Made by a program: the position numbers and the translations under genes. This document shows, in pieces, positions 1 through 7,117 of a stretch of DNA of 27,264 bases (positions within the stretch are counted from its first letter, which is position 1; each line of letters starts with the position of its first letter). The DNA comes from Nitrospinota bacterium. GTDB lineage: Bacteria > Nitrospinota > Nitrospinia > JACRGO01. The notes below the pieces were generated by a model, which was given only the letters and a program-made list of their open reading frames with translations, did not search any database and was not told where the DNA came from. The stretch covers positions 1 to 27,264 of the forward strand of contig JACRGO010000039.1 in assembly GCA_016212295.1 (NCBI GenBank), given 5' to 3'.

Positions 1-545
1 TCGGCTTCGACGGGAATTTCCTCTAATGGAGCGAGCAGCGCTTCCGTGGCCATGCCAACCTCGCTTTCCAGAATATCGCCTTCCAGAATTCCTTCCTCTT
101 GCGGAAATTCTTCCGCCTCTTCCACTATTTCACCTTCCGCTTCCAGTATTTCAGCCTCAACGTGGATTTCCTCTAATGGAGCGAGCAGTGTTTCCGTGGC
201 CATGCCAACCTCGTTTTCCAGAATATCGCCTTCCAGAATTCCCTCCTCTTGCGGAAATTCTTCCGCCTCTTCCACTATTTCGCCTTCCGCTTCCAGCATC
301 TCGGCTTCGACGGGAATTTCCTCTAATGGAGCGAGCAGCGCTTCCGTGGCCATGCCAACCTCGCTTTCCAGAATATCGCTTTCCAGAATATCGCCTTCCA
401 GAATTCCCTCCTCTTGCGGAAATTCTTCCGCCTCTTCCGCTATTTCGCCTTCCGCTTCCAGTATTTCCGCTTCAGCGGGAATTTCCTCTAATGGAGCAAG
501 CAGCGCTTCCGTAGCCATGCCAGTTTCGCCTTCAATAATGTCCAC
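1..545 (-). repeat. In-frame 150-bp tandem repeats encoding a Glu-rich 50-residue unit
   Basis: The landmark CTCTAATGGA recurs at 21, 171, 321 and (with one change) 486. The copies are therefore 150, 150 and 165 bp long, followed by a degenerate partial copy. On the minus strand the unit encodes an acidic segment containing MATEALLAPLEEIP, EEAEEFPQEEGILEG and DILES. The 165-bp copy has an extra 15 bp, a duplicated DILES pentapeptide. Copies are nearly identical in DNA, so the array is recent or being homogenised. It extends off the left edge, so the total copy number is unknown. Confidence 0.95.
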
Positions 546-3500
546 TTCGAAAATTTCTTCACGCGCCGGGATTTCCTCAATCGGCAATGCCTGGTCCTCA
601 AGGATGCCTTCTTCAGCCACTACGCCGAAATCACCTTGAGGGAACTCCTCTTTGGACGGCTTATCAATGGAGAACTCTTCCGACAGGAATGACATTTCTT
701 CCAGGGAAGGCGCTTCCTCAAAAGGTTGGGCGCCCCAATCTTCCGATGGGGCAAGGTCTTCTCCTTTCCCGGAAAATTCAAAAGGCGGGCTTTCCTCCAC
801 CGGTTCTCCTGCCTCCTCGGAAAAAGATGAAAGCCCATTCATGGGCGTGTCAACGGCCCTGAGTGGAGTGGTGTCCCAGGTTATGGCCCTGGGGGCCGGG
901 ATGCTTTCAACTGCCTCTGTTGGAATTTCAAGGGCCGGCTCAGGGAGCGATGGGGCCTCCTCCACCGAAGGCGCTCCGGTTCTTTCTTCTGGAAAACTTT
1001 CCAATGCGCCGCCTTCGGGATGTGGAACAGCCTTGATCTCCTCAACTATGTATTTTTCTTCCTTCGATTCATCCTCGAAGTCTATTTTTCCGAATTCTGA
1101 AAAATCAGGAAGCTCCTCTCCATCCAACTCACCGAAGCGTTCCGGTTTAGCGAAACCTTTAAAGGAGGAATCTATAACGGTCTCTTCCGTATATCCAGCG
1201 AAGCTCTGTGCCGGCGGAGCGGGAGTGGCTGGAGGGGGGATTTCTTCCTCCATTCCAGGGAAGCTGAACTTGAAATCAGGCAATCCACCCTCCGCGCCAA
1301 AAGCGCCAGCGCCCTCCATTCCCGGAATTTCCCCTTGCGGGGCATTTAGATCCGGCAGACTGAAACTAAAGTCAGGAACGGCGCCTTGCCCGGCCGCGCC
1401 CGCGGCCCCGAAATCAGCGATTCCTATGGAAGCCGCCGGTATTTCAAAGACCGGGGAGCCGGAGGCTGAAATTCCTTCCTGCGCGGCGCCTTCGGAAAGG
1501 TCGAGAGAAAGATCAACATGTTTCACGCCTGCGCGCGCGTCTTTTTCCTCACCTTCGGAATCGTCCTTGTCCCCTTCGCCCGCTTCTTCATCCTCTTCAT
1601 CCCCCTCTTCCTCCTTCTTGGAAAGGAGATACCATCGGACGGCATATCCTATGCCGCCTAGAAGAAGTAGCACAATCAGGACGGTCAAAAAGGAAAAACC
1701 TCCGCCGGCGTCACTACCATCCAGGGACTCGCCTGGCCGCGGGCCTTCTCCCGGCTTTCCTTCATCCTGGGTTTGGGTTGGCCCCATGCCGGGGGCCCCG
1801 GCTACCATCGGGGACTCCTGATCGCCTTCCTTTTCCGCGGTTACATATTTTGGAATGAAACCGGTGCGTTGGGATTCTCCAATTAAAACGCCGCTGAACA
1901 TCAAGGCCAGGCAGACCCCTAATATTGCCCTCCTCACGTTCTTGCCCGCCGTATATTGTTCAAATTTTTCGTAAGTCGTCCGGAAAAAAACCTCGAGTTT
2001 TTCCCGGACGGTTTCCGGCTCCTCAAGGTGCTCGGCGCCATAAGAATAATACGTGTCGTACCTGTAATCCTGAAAATCCGAGCTGACCTCGGATTTAAGG
2101 GCGTTCAAGACGACCCCCAGGATTTTCGCGTTCACGTTGTCCATCTGGACCTTGGCGCGTTTCAGGGCGCCCCTGGCGATCTGTCCCGCCTTATAAACCA
2201 AAATTACGGAATCCACCTTTGAGCCGAGGACCGCCGCATCGGTTGCCGGCAACACCGGCGTAGTGTCGAAAATGACGACGTCGTACATCTCCCGGACGGT
2301 CGCGATGAACTCCGTCATCCGCGGTGAATTCAACAATTCGGAAGGGTTGGGGGGGATGACGCCGGAGGTAATGATGTTGAGGTTGTCGATGCCCGGGGTT
2401 TTCATGATGTCCTCCATGCCCATTTTGCCCATCATGATGTCCGTTACGGTTTTGATGGATTCCTCAATTTCGCAATTTCCAATAAGAATATCGCTCAGGC
2501 CGGGTTCGCGCTCAAGGCCGAATATCTTATTGACCATGGGCTTCCTCATGTCGGCGTCGATCAGCAAGGTGCGAAGTCCTACCTGGGCCATTGTCATGGC
2601 GACGTTGGAAGTGGTGGTGGATTTCCCCTCCTTGGGGGATGAGCTTGTGAACAGAAGCACCTTGGCGTTTTTTTCCAGGGACGCGAACTGGATATTGGTC
2701 CGCAGGGTCCGGTAGCTCTCGGCGAGGGTTGAGTGCGGGGCGAAGTGCGAGACGAGGCGCGCGTTTCTTCCAAGCACTTCTTCGTCCTGGACCTGGGTGG
2801 TGTCGGCTTTCTTCAGGAGTATCTCTCTCACTTCCTCCTCGGAAACAAAGGGGATGATCCCTATCACCGGGACCCCGATGAACTCCTCAACGTCCTCTAT
2901 GGTCCCGATGGAGGTGTCCAGGGTCTCGGAGATAAAGGAGAAGACCAGGCCCAGGGTCATTCCAAGAATTATGCCGATAAAGGCGGTGCTTGCGGTATTG
3001 GGAGGGTTAATGGGTTCGTAGGGTTCGAGCGCCGGCTTGACTATTGTCACTTCTTCCACTTTCTCCGCTTGGCGTATCAATGCCTCCTGGTACTTTTGCT
3101 CCAGCAAGGCATAGACTTCATACTGAAGCTTCACGTCCCTTTCCAGCCTTGCCAGGTTCAGGCCGCTCTGCGGAAGGTTTTGAAATTGCTCGCGCGCGAC
3201 ATTAAGATCGCTTAGAAGTTCGCCCTTCCTTTTTTCCATGGTCCTTAGCTGCGCGGTCAATTCCTTGAGCATGTTTCCGCAGATCTTCTCAATTTGCGAC
3301 TTTACCTCTATCACCTCCGGATGATTTTCCGTATACACGAGCTGAAGGGTGTCCATGCTGACCCTAAGGTTGCTCAACTGGTCGTTGAGGCGGAGGAAGG
3401 AGGGGCTGGTCTGGTCGGCGAAAATCCCGCCCTCCACTGATTTGGTGGAAAGCGCGTCCTTGTTTTCCAGGGAATGGACCATGGACTGGATTTCCTTGAT

Positions 3501-4199
3501 TCCGGATTCCAGCTTGCTCAGCAAGGTTTCCTTTTGCGTGACGGATTCCAAGGTGATCCTGGATTGAGTGTCCAGGGAGATCAACTTGTTATTCTCGCGG
3601 TATTCCTTGAGTTTCTCCTCAGCCTCGGTCATTCTTCCCTTTACCACCTTCAACTGGTTTCCTATGAAGCTAACGGCATCGTCGGCGCGCTTGTTTTTTT
3701 CCTTTATGTTTTGTTCCTTGTACGCCTCGGCGACGGTATTGGCCAATTTTTGCGAGAATTTCGGCTCGAAAGAGGTGACGGTTATGTTGATCAGGTTGGT
3801 GAACCCCTCCCTTTCGGTTTCCACCTGGGTTTTCAGCTCAAGCACCTGGTTCAAGAGGTCATTGTTCTGCCGAATTTCGTCAGTGGTCAGATTGGGGTCC
3901 AATTTCCCGATTTTTTTGGCCACGATTTCCATAATGGGGTAGCTCTTGATGATCTGGGCCTGCGTCTCGAGGTTGTCGCCTTCGCCGACCGCCATGGACT
4001 CCATATAGAGCCCCGCCATGCTGGTGCTTTTTTCGATTTTCACTCCGGCGGATGCCTGGTAGATGGGGGTAGGTTCCTGCATTCGAGCGAAAACGAAACT
4101 GAAGATCCCCATTACCACCGCGGAAAAGAGGATGGTGTACTTCCTCTTTTTCAGTATCCGGATGTAGTCTCTTAGATCGAGTTCGTATTTAGCGGCCAT
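1..4199 (-). CDS. Wzz/Wzc-type chain-length determinant fused to BY-kinase, with long acidic C-terminal extension (partial, runs off window)
   Basis: This is a polysaccharide co-polymerase and tyrosine autokinase of the Wzc/EpsB family, an inner-membrane protein controlling capsule or exopolysaccharide polymerisation and export. The start is ATG at 4199 with AGGA about 8 nt upstream. The frame stays open for 1399 codons and has no stop before the window edge. A Wzz domain has membrane segments near residues 12-36 and 403-421 with a coiled-coil region between them. The kinase has Walker A (SPKEGKST, K526), Walker A' (IDAD, D548/D550) and Walker B (VIFDTTP, D645). A tyrosine cluster follows (Y712, 714, 717, 718, 720), where Wzc proteins normally end. 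Here the frame continues through membrane segments near 756-774 and 834-857 into a Pro/Glu-rich tail with 50-residue repeats. A GTG at 1937 (codon 755) followed by a signal-like stretch could be an internal start for a separate protein. Confidence 0.9.
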   Translation of the reverse strand, partial: MAAKYELDLRDYIRILKKRKYTILFSAVVMGIFSFVFARMQEPTPIYQASAGVKIEKSTSMAGLYMESMAVGEGDNLETQAQIIKSYPIMEIVAKKIGKLDPNLTTDEIRQNNDLLNQVLELKTQVETEREGFTNLINITVTSFEPKFSQKLANTVAEAYKEQNIKEKNKRADDAVSFIGNQLKVVKGRMTEAEEKLKEYRENNKLISLDTQSRITLESVTQKETLLSKLESGIKEIQSMVHSLENKDALSTKSVEGGIFADQTSPSFLRLNDQLSNLRVSMDTLQLVYTENHPEVIEVKSQIEKICGNMLKELTAQLRTMEKRKGELLSDLNVAREQFQNLPQSGLNLARLERDVKLQYEVYALLEQKYQEALIRQAEKVEEVTIVKPALEPYEPINPPNTASTAFIGIILGMTLGLVFSFISETLDTSIGTIEDVEEFIGVPVIGIIPFVSEEEVREILLKKADTTQVQDEEVLGRNARLVSHFAPHSTLAESYRTLRTNIQFASLEKNAKVLLFTSSSPKEGKSTTTSNVAMTMAQVGLRTLLIDADMRKPMVNKIFGLEREPGLSDILIGNCEIEESIKTVTDIMMGKMGMEDIMKTPGIDNLNIITSGVIPPNPSELLNSPRMTEFIATVREMYDVVIFDTTPVLPATDAAVLGSKVDSVILVYKAGQIARGALKRAKVQMDNVNAKILGVVLNALKSEVSSDFQDYRYDTYYSYGAEHLEEPETVREKLEVFFRTTYEKFEQYTAGKNVRRAILGVCLALMFSGVLIGESQRTGFIPKYVTAEKEGDQESPMVAGAPGMGPTQTQDEGKPGEGPRPGESLDGSDAGGGFSFLTVLIVLLLLGGIGYAVRWYLLSKKEEEGDEEDEEAGEGDKDDSEGEEKDARAGVKHVDLSLDLSEGAAQEGISASGSPVFEIPAASIGIADFGAAGAAGQGAVPDFSFSLPDLNAPQGEIPGMEGAGAFGAEGGLPDFKFSFPGMEEEIPPPATPAPPAQSFAGYTEETVIDSSFKGFAKPERFGELDGEELPDFSEFGKIDFEDESKEEKYIVEEIKAVPHPEGGALESFPEERTGAPSVEEAPSLPEPALEIPTEAVESIPAPRAITWDTTPLRAVDTPMNGLSSFSEEAGEPVEESPPFEFSGKGEDLAPSEDWGAQPFEEAPSLEEMSFLSEEFSIDKPSKEEFPQGDFGVVAEEGILEDQALPIEEIPAREEIFEVDIIEGETGMATEALLAPLEEIPAEAEILEAEGEIAEEAEEFPQEEGILEGDILESDILESEVGMATEALLAPLEEIPVEAEMLEAEGEIVEEAEEFPQEEGILEGDILENEVGMATETLLAPLEEIHVEAEILEAEGEIVEEAEEFPQEEGILEGDILESEVGMATEALLAPLEEIPVEA

Positions 4200-4284
4200 T
4201 GTTTAATCCTGCTTCAATGCGTCAAAAAACCATTTTCCATAGACAAAAAGCGCCAAATTTTTTACTGATTTGGCCTGTTTCCCT

Positions 4285-4290
4285 ATTATA
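4285..4290 (-). promoter_or_regulatory. Possible -10 element for the Wzc-like gene
   Basis: A TATAAT hexamer lies on the minus strand about 85 nt upstream of the ATG at 4199. No good TTGACA-like partner is seen at 16-18 nt, so this is a weak call based on the -10 alone. The remainder of 4200-4467 holds no convincing gene. Confidence 0.25.
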
Positions 4291-4467
4291 GGTCCTGTTT
4301 GAAGAGCCCAACTAGTGAAAGCAATAGCCATGCCTGCGATAAAAAATCAACGGTTTTTCGGCGCGTTGCGCGGTTAAAACACGACTCCGTCCCCTCAATT
4401 TATTATACCATTTCAGTCCGTGGGTTAGGACCGTATTATGGTGTCGCTCCACACGATGATGAGGACT

Positions 4468-4508
4468 TTGACAAACCATGTAAATACACTCATAATGCTA
4501 TGAGTATA
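4468..4508 (+). promoter_or_regulatory. Sigma-70 promoter with overlapping palindromic operator-like site, upstream of the YbhB-like gene
   Basis: TTGACA (4468-4473), a 17-nt spacer and CATAAT (4491-4496) make a near-consensus sigma-70 promoter. An almost perfect palindrome with 10-nt arms and a 4-nt centre (4485-4508, core ACTCATA-ATGC-TATGAGT) covers the -10 and the predicted start point. That is the usual position for a repressor site. The predicted leader runs about 100 nt to the ATG at 4602. Confidence 0.65.
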
Positions 4509-4601
4509 AATATAGCGCGGCAGGCCGCAACCAAAATATATTACTGGAAGGACATCAAAACAAAGTTTCCTGCATTCCTTGGCTAAATAAGGAGTTTTCC
4601 C

Positions 4602-5171
4602 ATGGCTATTTTCAGGTTCATGAGTTTGATTTGTATAAGCGCGGGGGCCTTGGCGTTCCTGCAATTATCAACTTTTATCCAAGAGAGCTTCTCGGGAGGA
4701 AATATGGAAATAAAATCGTCAGCCTTCGTGGAAGGAGGAAAGGTACCTGGCCGCTATGTGATGAAGGCCATCGGCGGGATGAACGTTTCCCTTCCATTCA
4801 AATGGGAAAATGCGCCAGCGGGGACAAAGTCCTTTGCCTTTTCCATCGTTGACCCTCATCCGGTGGCGAAAAATTGGGTCCACTGGCTTGCCATTGATAT
4901 CCCGGCCCTCGCCAAGGAGTTGAAGGAAGGGGCGTCTGGAAGGGCGATGCCTCCTGGAGCAAAGGAGTTGGAGAACTCCTATGGGGATGCAGGCTACGGC
5001 GGCCCCCAGCCTCCCAAGGGAACCGGGGACCATCCATATGTTTGCACTGTTTACGCGCTTAATGTGGAAAAGCTGGGTCTTCCAGCCGAGACATCCCTGG
5101 CCGCCTTCAAAAAAGCCTTGGAAGGAAAGGTCCTTTCCCAGGCTTCCATCACTGGAAAATATGGCAGGTGA
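4602..5171 (+). CDS. YbhB/YbcL family Raf-kinase-inhibitor-like (PEBP) protein, exported
   Basis: This 189-residue protein belongs to the bacterial phosphatidylethanolamine-binding-protein-like family. The molecular role of the family is poorly defined, though many members bind small anionic ligands. Family hallmarks are visible: FSIVDPHPVAKNWVHWLAID (about residues 82-101) holding the ligand-pocket Asp and His residues, and the Tyr/Gly/Pro-rich loop YGDAGYGGPQPPKGTGDHPY (about residues 127-146). The first 25-30 residues are hydrophobic and look like a signal peptide or membrane anchor, so the protein is probably periplasmic. The ATG at 4602 is supported by AAGGAG about 7 nt upstream. It sits behind its own promoter, is followed by a convergent gene after 38 nt, and is probably monocistronic. 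Confidence 0.88.
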   Translation: MAIFRFMSLICISAGALAFLQLSTFIQESFSGGNMEIKSSAFVEGGKVPGRYVMKAIGGMNVSLPFKWENAPAGTKSFAFSIVDPHPVAKNWVHWLAIDIPALAKELKEGASGRAMPPGAKELENSYGDAGYGGPQPPKGTGDHPYVCTVYALNVEKLGLPAETSLAAFKKALEGKVLSQASITGKYGR

Positions 5172-5209
5172 GTAATAATCGGTTTTAATAAAAGCAAAGG
5201 AGAAGTTTT

Positions 5210-5581
5210 TTAAAGAACATAATAGGAGGCGGTATAAAAATCGGTTTCCTTGATATCGACCCTATGCACCAGCACTGGTTGGCCTTTATATTTCAATGAC
5301 AACTCCTCGAATAACCATTTAGCTATATTTTCGGAAGAGGGGTTGATCCGGTCAAAAGGCCCAATGGTATTGATGTCCCGGTGATCCAATCGACCTATAA
5401 TATCATCGGCGGCTTTTTTAAGTGATTTAAAATCGATTCCGATTCCGATATCGTCCAATTTTTCCGTCCTGACAATGACCTTCACCTTCCAATTGTGGCC
5501 GTGAATATTTTCACATACCCCCTCGTATCCACGCAACCTATGGGCAGAGGCAAAAGAGGTCTGGATGCTTATTTCAAACAT
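5210..5581 (-). CDS. queD: 6-carboxy-tetrahydropterin synthase / 6-pyruvoyl-tetrahydropterin synthase family (QueD-like)
   Basis: This 123-residue protein is of the QueD/PTPS family, which converts dihydroneopterin triphosphate to 6-carboxytetrahydropterin in queuosine (preQ0) synthesis. The zinc-binding histidines are seen in FASAHRL and IHGHNW. The catalytic cysteine is in the CENIHGH arrangement typical of QueD. LDHRDIN, the [10 protein letters not shown] segment and the late KET motif with its Glu are also present. I chose ATG 5581 because family proteins begin at this point ([14 protein letters not shown]) and GGAGA lies 7 nt upstream. A longer frame to 5650 only reads through the upstream gene. 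The start overlaps the end of the YggS gene by 8 nt, so the two are translationally coupled. No other queuosine genes are in the window, so a related pterin role cannot be excluded. Confidence 0.88.
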   Translation of the reverse strand: MFEISIQTSFASAHRLRGYEGVCENIHGHNWKVKVIVRTEKLDDIGIGIDFKSLKKAADDIIGRLDHRDINTIGPFDRINPSSENIAKWLFEELSLKYKGQPVLVHRVDIKETDFYTASYYVL

Positions 5582-6263
5582 GGATTCTTTCTCCAAAAAT
5601 AGCTGATCCGACCCGCACCAGGGTCGCCCCTTCTTCCACGGCCGCCTCAAAATCGTGGGACATCCCCATGGAAAGCTCTGGAAGGTCGAATCCTTGCGTT
5701 GTTAACCAGTCCCGCAATTCTCTCAATGCCGTGTAGTGGGGCCTGGATTCTTCAGGGTCTTCGTAGTATGGCGGAATGGCCATGAGGCCCTTTATGGAAA
5801 GATTTTTAAGTCGTGAAATTTTTTTCACCAGATACAGGGCCTTTTCCGGATCTGTCCCGAACTTGGCTTGGTCATGGCCGATATTGACCTGAACCAGGAT
5901 GTCCATGCGCCGGTTCATCAAAGCCCCCCGGTGGTTGATCTCTTCCGCCAGTTCCAGGGAATCCACCGAGTGGACAAGATCGAAAAGGCCATATATATAT
6001 TTTACCTTGTTCTTTTGAAGATGGCCAATTAGATGCCACTGAATGCCTTCCCTTCCAAGGACTTGGATTTTATCCCTTGCCTCCTGGATCCGGCTTTCTC
6101 CAAGTATTATTGCCCCGCCCTCCACAGCCTCACGAATTCTGTCTATCTCCACTGTTTTGGATACGGCAACCAAGCGGACTCCTTCCGGCGGACGATTTTT
6201 CTTTTGAGCCGCAAGACGGATTTTTTCTTTTACTTCGGCAATTCTGTTCTGAATATCCGACAT
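5574..6263 (-). CDS. yggS: YggS/PLPBP family pyridoxal-phosphate homeostasis protein
   Basis: This 229-residue protein is full length for the family. It is a cytosolic single-domain PLP-binding TIM barrel (alanine-racemase fold, no known catalytic activity) that buffers pyridoxal phosphate and affects amino-acid metabolism. The PLP lysine is in LVAVSKTV near residue 36. Family motifs ILGESRIQE (usually GENRVQE), [31 protein letters not shown] and the C-terminal [28 protein letters not shown] region (phosphate-binding Ser/Gly) are present. In many genomes yggS sits near cell-division or proC genes. Here it is coupled to a QueD-like gene, with no obvious metabolic link. Confidence 0.93.
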   Translation of the reverse strand: MSDIQNRIAEVKEKIRLAAQKKNRPPEGVRLVAVSKTVEIDRIREAVEGGAIILGESRIQEARDKIQVLGREGIQWHLIGHLQKNKVKYIYGLFDLVHSVDSLELAEEINHRGALMNRRMDILVQVNIGHDQAKFGTDPEKALYLVKKISRLKNLSIKGLMAIPPYYEDPEESRPHYTALRELRDWLTTQGFDLPELSMGMSHDFEAAVEEGATLVRVGSAIFGERIHV

Positions 6264-6334
6264 TTTCTTCGCTATGTAATTGTACCGGAATTACAAAGAT
6301 TAACCTTGATTACACCGATTTTAAAAAATAATTC

Positions 6335-6645
6335 AGAAGTTGTCTTGAAATAAGCATTATAGTCTGCCGCCTTGCAAGCAGCCACTGAAATCCTTAACAC
6401 ACCCCGGCCTTTGGCCACCCCTCTCGAGAGGGGAATTTTGCAAAGGAAAAAATTTTAATCGCGGCAGTATAATTTACATGGGCTTGCCGCGACGCCTTAT
6501 TCATTAATACCCCATTGAAAGGACGCCATCACCTATAAATTCCCCTCTTGAGAGGGGTGGCCGAAGGCCGGGGTGTGTCAGCGGGTTTTTTATGCCAATC
6601 GTATGTTTGCCCTTCAGGACAAATTTTTTTTTCAAGACAGCTTCT
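6335..6645. repeat. Nested inverted-repeat (MITE-like) element A
   Basis: An inner element at 6398-6577 (180 bp) is bounded by 41-bp inverted arms (6398-6438 and 6537-6577) with 39 matches. Each arm contains its own small palindrome around CCCCTCTCGAGAGGGG or its variant. Outer 16-bp arms (6335-6350 and 6630-6645) match at 15 of 16 positions. No open frame is seen inside. The stretch 6264-6738 otherwise contains no supportable gene. Similar nested structures occur elsewhere in the window. Confidence 0.85.
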
Positions 6646-6738
6646 TAATCCGTGCCATCTGTGGTTTAAAGCTTTAGCTGCGGCGAAGCCATTTTCTTAA
6701 AGAATAGCAAAAAATAAGTAAAAAAAGAACTTTTCCAC

Positions 6739-6765
6739 TAAAGTCTAATGGAAATAGACCGTTAA
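6739..6765 (+). promoter_or_regulatory. Candidate flagellar sigma-28 (FliA) promoter
   Basis: TAAAGTCT (6739-6746), exactly 11 nt, then ACCGTTAA (6758-6765). The enterobacterial sigma-28 consensus is TAAAGTTT-N11-GCCGATAA, so the boxes match 7 of 8 and 6 of 8 with ideal spacing. It lies about 70 nt upstream of the first gene of a cluster containing FliD, a class of gene commonly transcribed by sigma-28. Confidence 0.6.
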
Positions 6766-6834
6766 AAAGGTTAAGGCGATCTTTAAGGTCTGGAGGAAAA
6801 TTCAAAAACGCAAAAATTTTTTGGAGGGAAAAAA

Positions 6835-7110
6835 ATGGTAGACCAGGTAAATTCAAAAGGGGGACAGGGGGAAGGCCCTTTGAGCCAGTTGAAGAACCAG
6901 AGTTTTCAGCAGGCGCCAGAGAAAAAGGAAGCAGTAAAACTCAAAAAGGCGTCCGAAAGATTTGAAGATATAAAGACCGGCACCCAAAAAACCAAGGAGA
7001 AGGGAAAACCGGATATAACCAGGAAGGGGTTAAGCGCCTCAACCGGCGCCGTTCAAACCGCGGCAGCCAGTGAAACCGGGAAGGGTGGGAATTTAAAAAT
7101 TTCGGCATAG
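6835..7110 (+). CDS. Small basic hypothetical protein at the head of the flagellar cluster
   Basis: This 91-residue protein is Lys-, Gln- and Gly-rich, lacks hydrophobic segments and looks largely disordered. I do not recognise a family. The start is strong: GGAGGG at 6823-6828 sits 6 nt before the ATG. The stop is only 7 nt upstream of the FliD-like start, which lacks its own Shine-Dalgarno sequence, so the two genes are probably translationally coupled. Position behind the candidate sigma-28 promoter suggests a flagellar accessory role such as an export partner or chaperone, but that is inference from context only. Confidence 0.7.
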   Translation: MVDQVNSKGGQGEGPLSQLKNQSFQQAPEKKEAVKLKKASERFEDIKTGTQKTKEKGKPDITRKGLSASTGAVQTAAASETGKGGNLKISA

Positions 7111-7117
7111 ATAAATC

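Noticed and set aside
1-545. CRISPR array
   Set aside because: The repeat is a 150-bp in-frame coding tandem without spacers.
26-1821. Long plus-strand frames rich in Ser/Pro (26-514, 46-639, 652-1821)
   Set aside because: They are the antisense of the Glu-rich repeat tail of the minus-strand Wzc-like gene. The minus frame carries the recognisable domains upstream and continues uninterrupted.
3474-4175. Plus-strand 233-codon frame
   Set aside because: Antisense of the Wzz domain; no start signal and no recognisable protein features.
4299-4586. 95-codon plus-strand frame
   Set aside because: It spans the promoter and palindrome of the YbhB-like gene, has no ribosome site and shows no family resemblance.
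5582-5650. Longer N-terminus for the QueD-like protein
   Set aside because: It reads through the end of yggS in another frame; the family start and a good Shine-Dalgarno sequence support ATG 5581.
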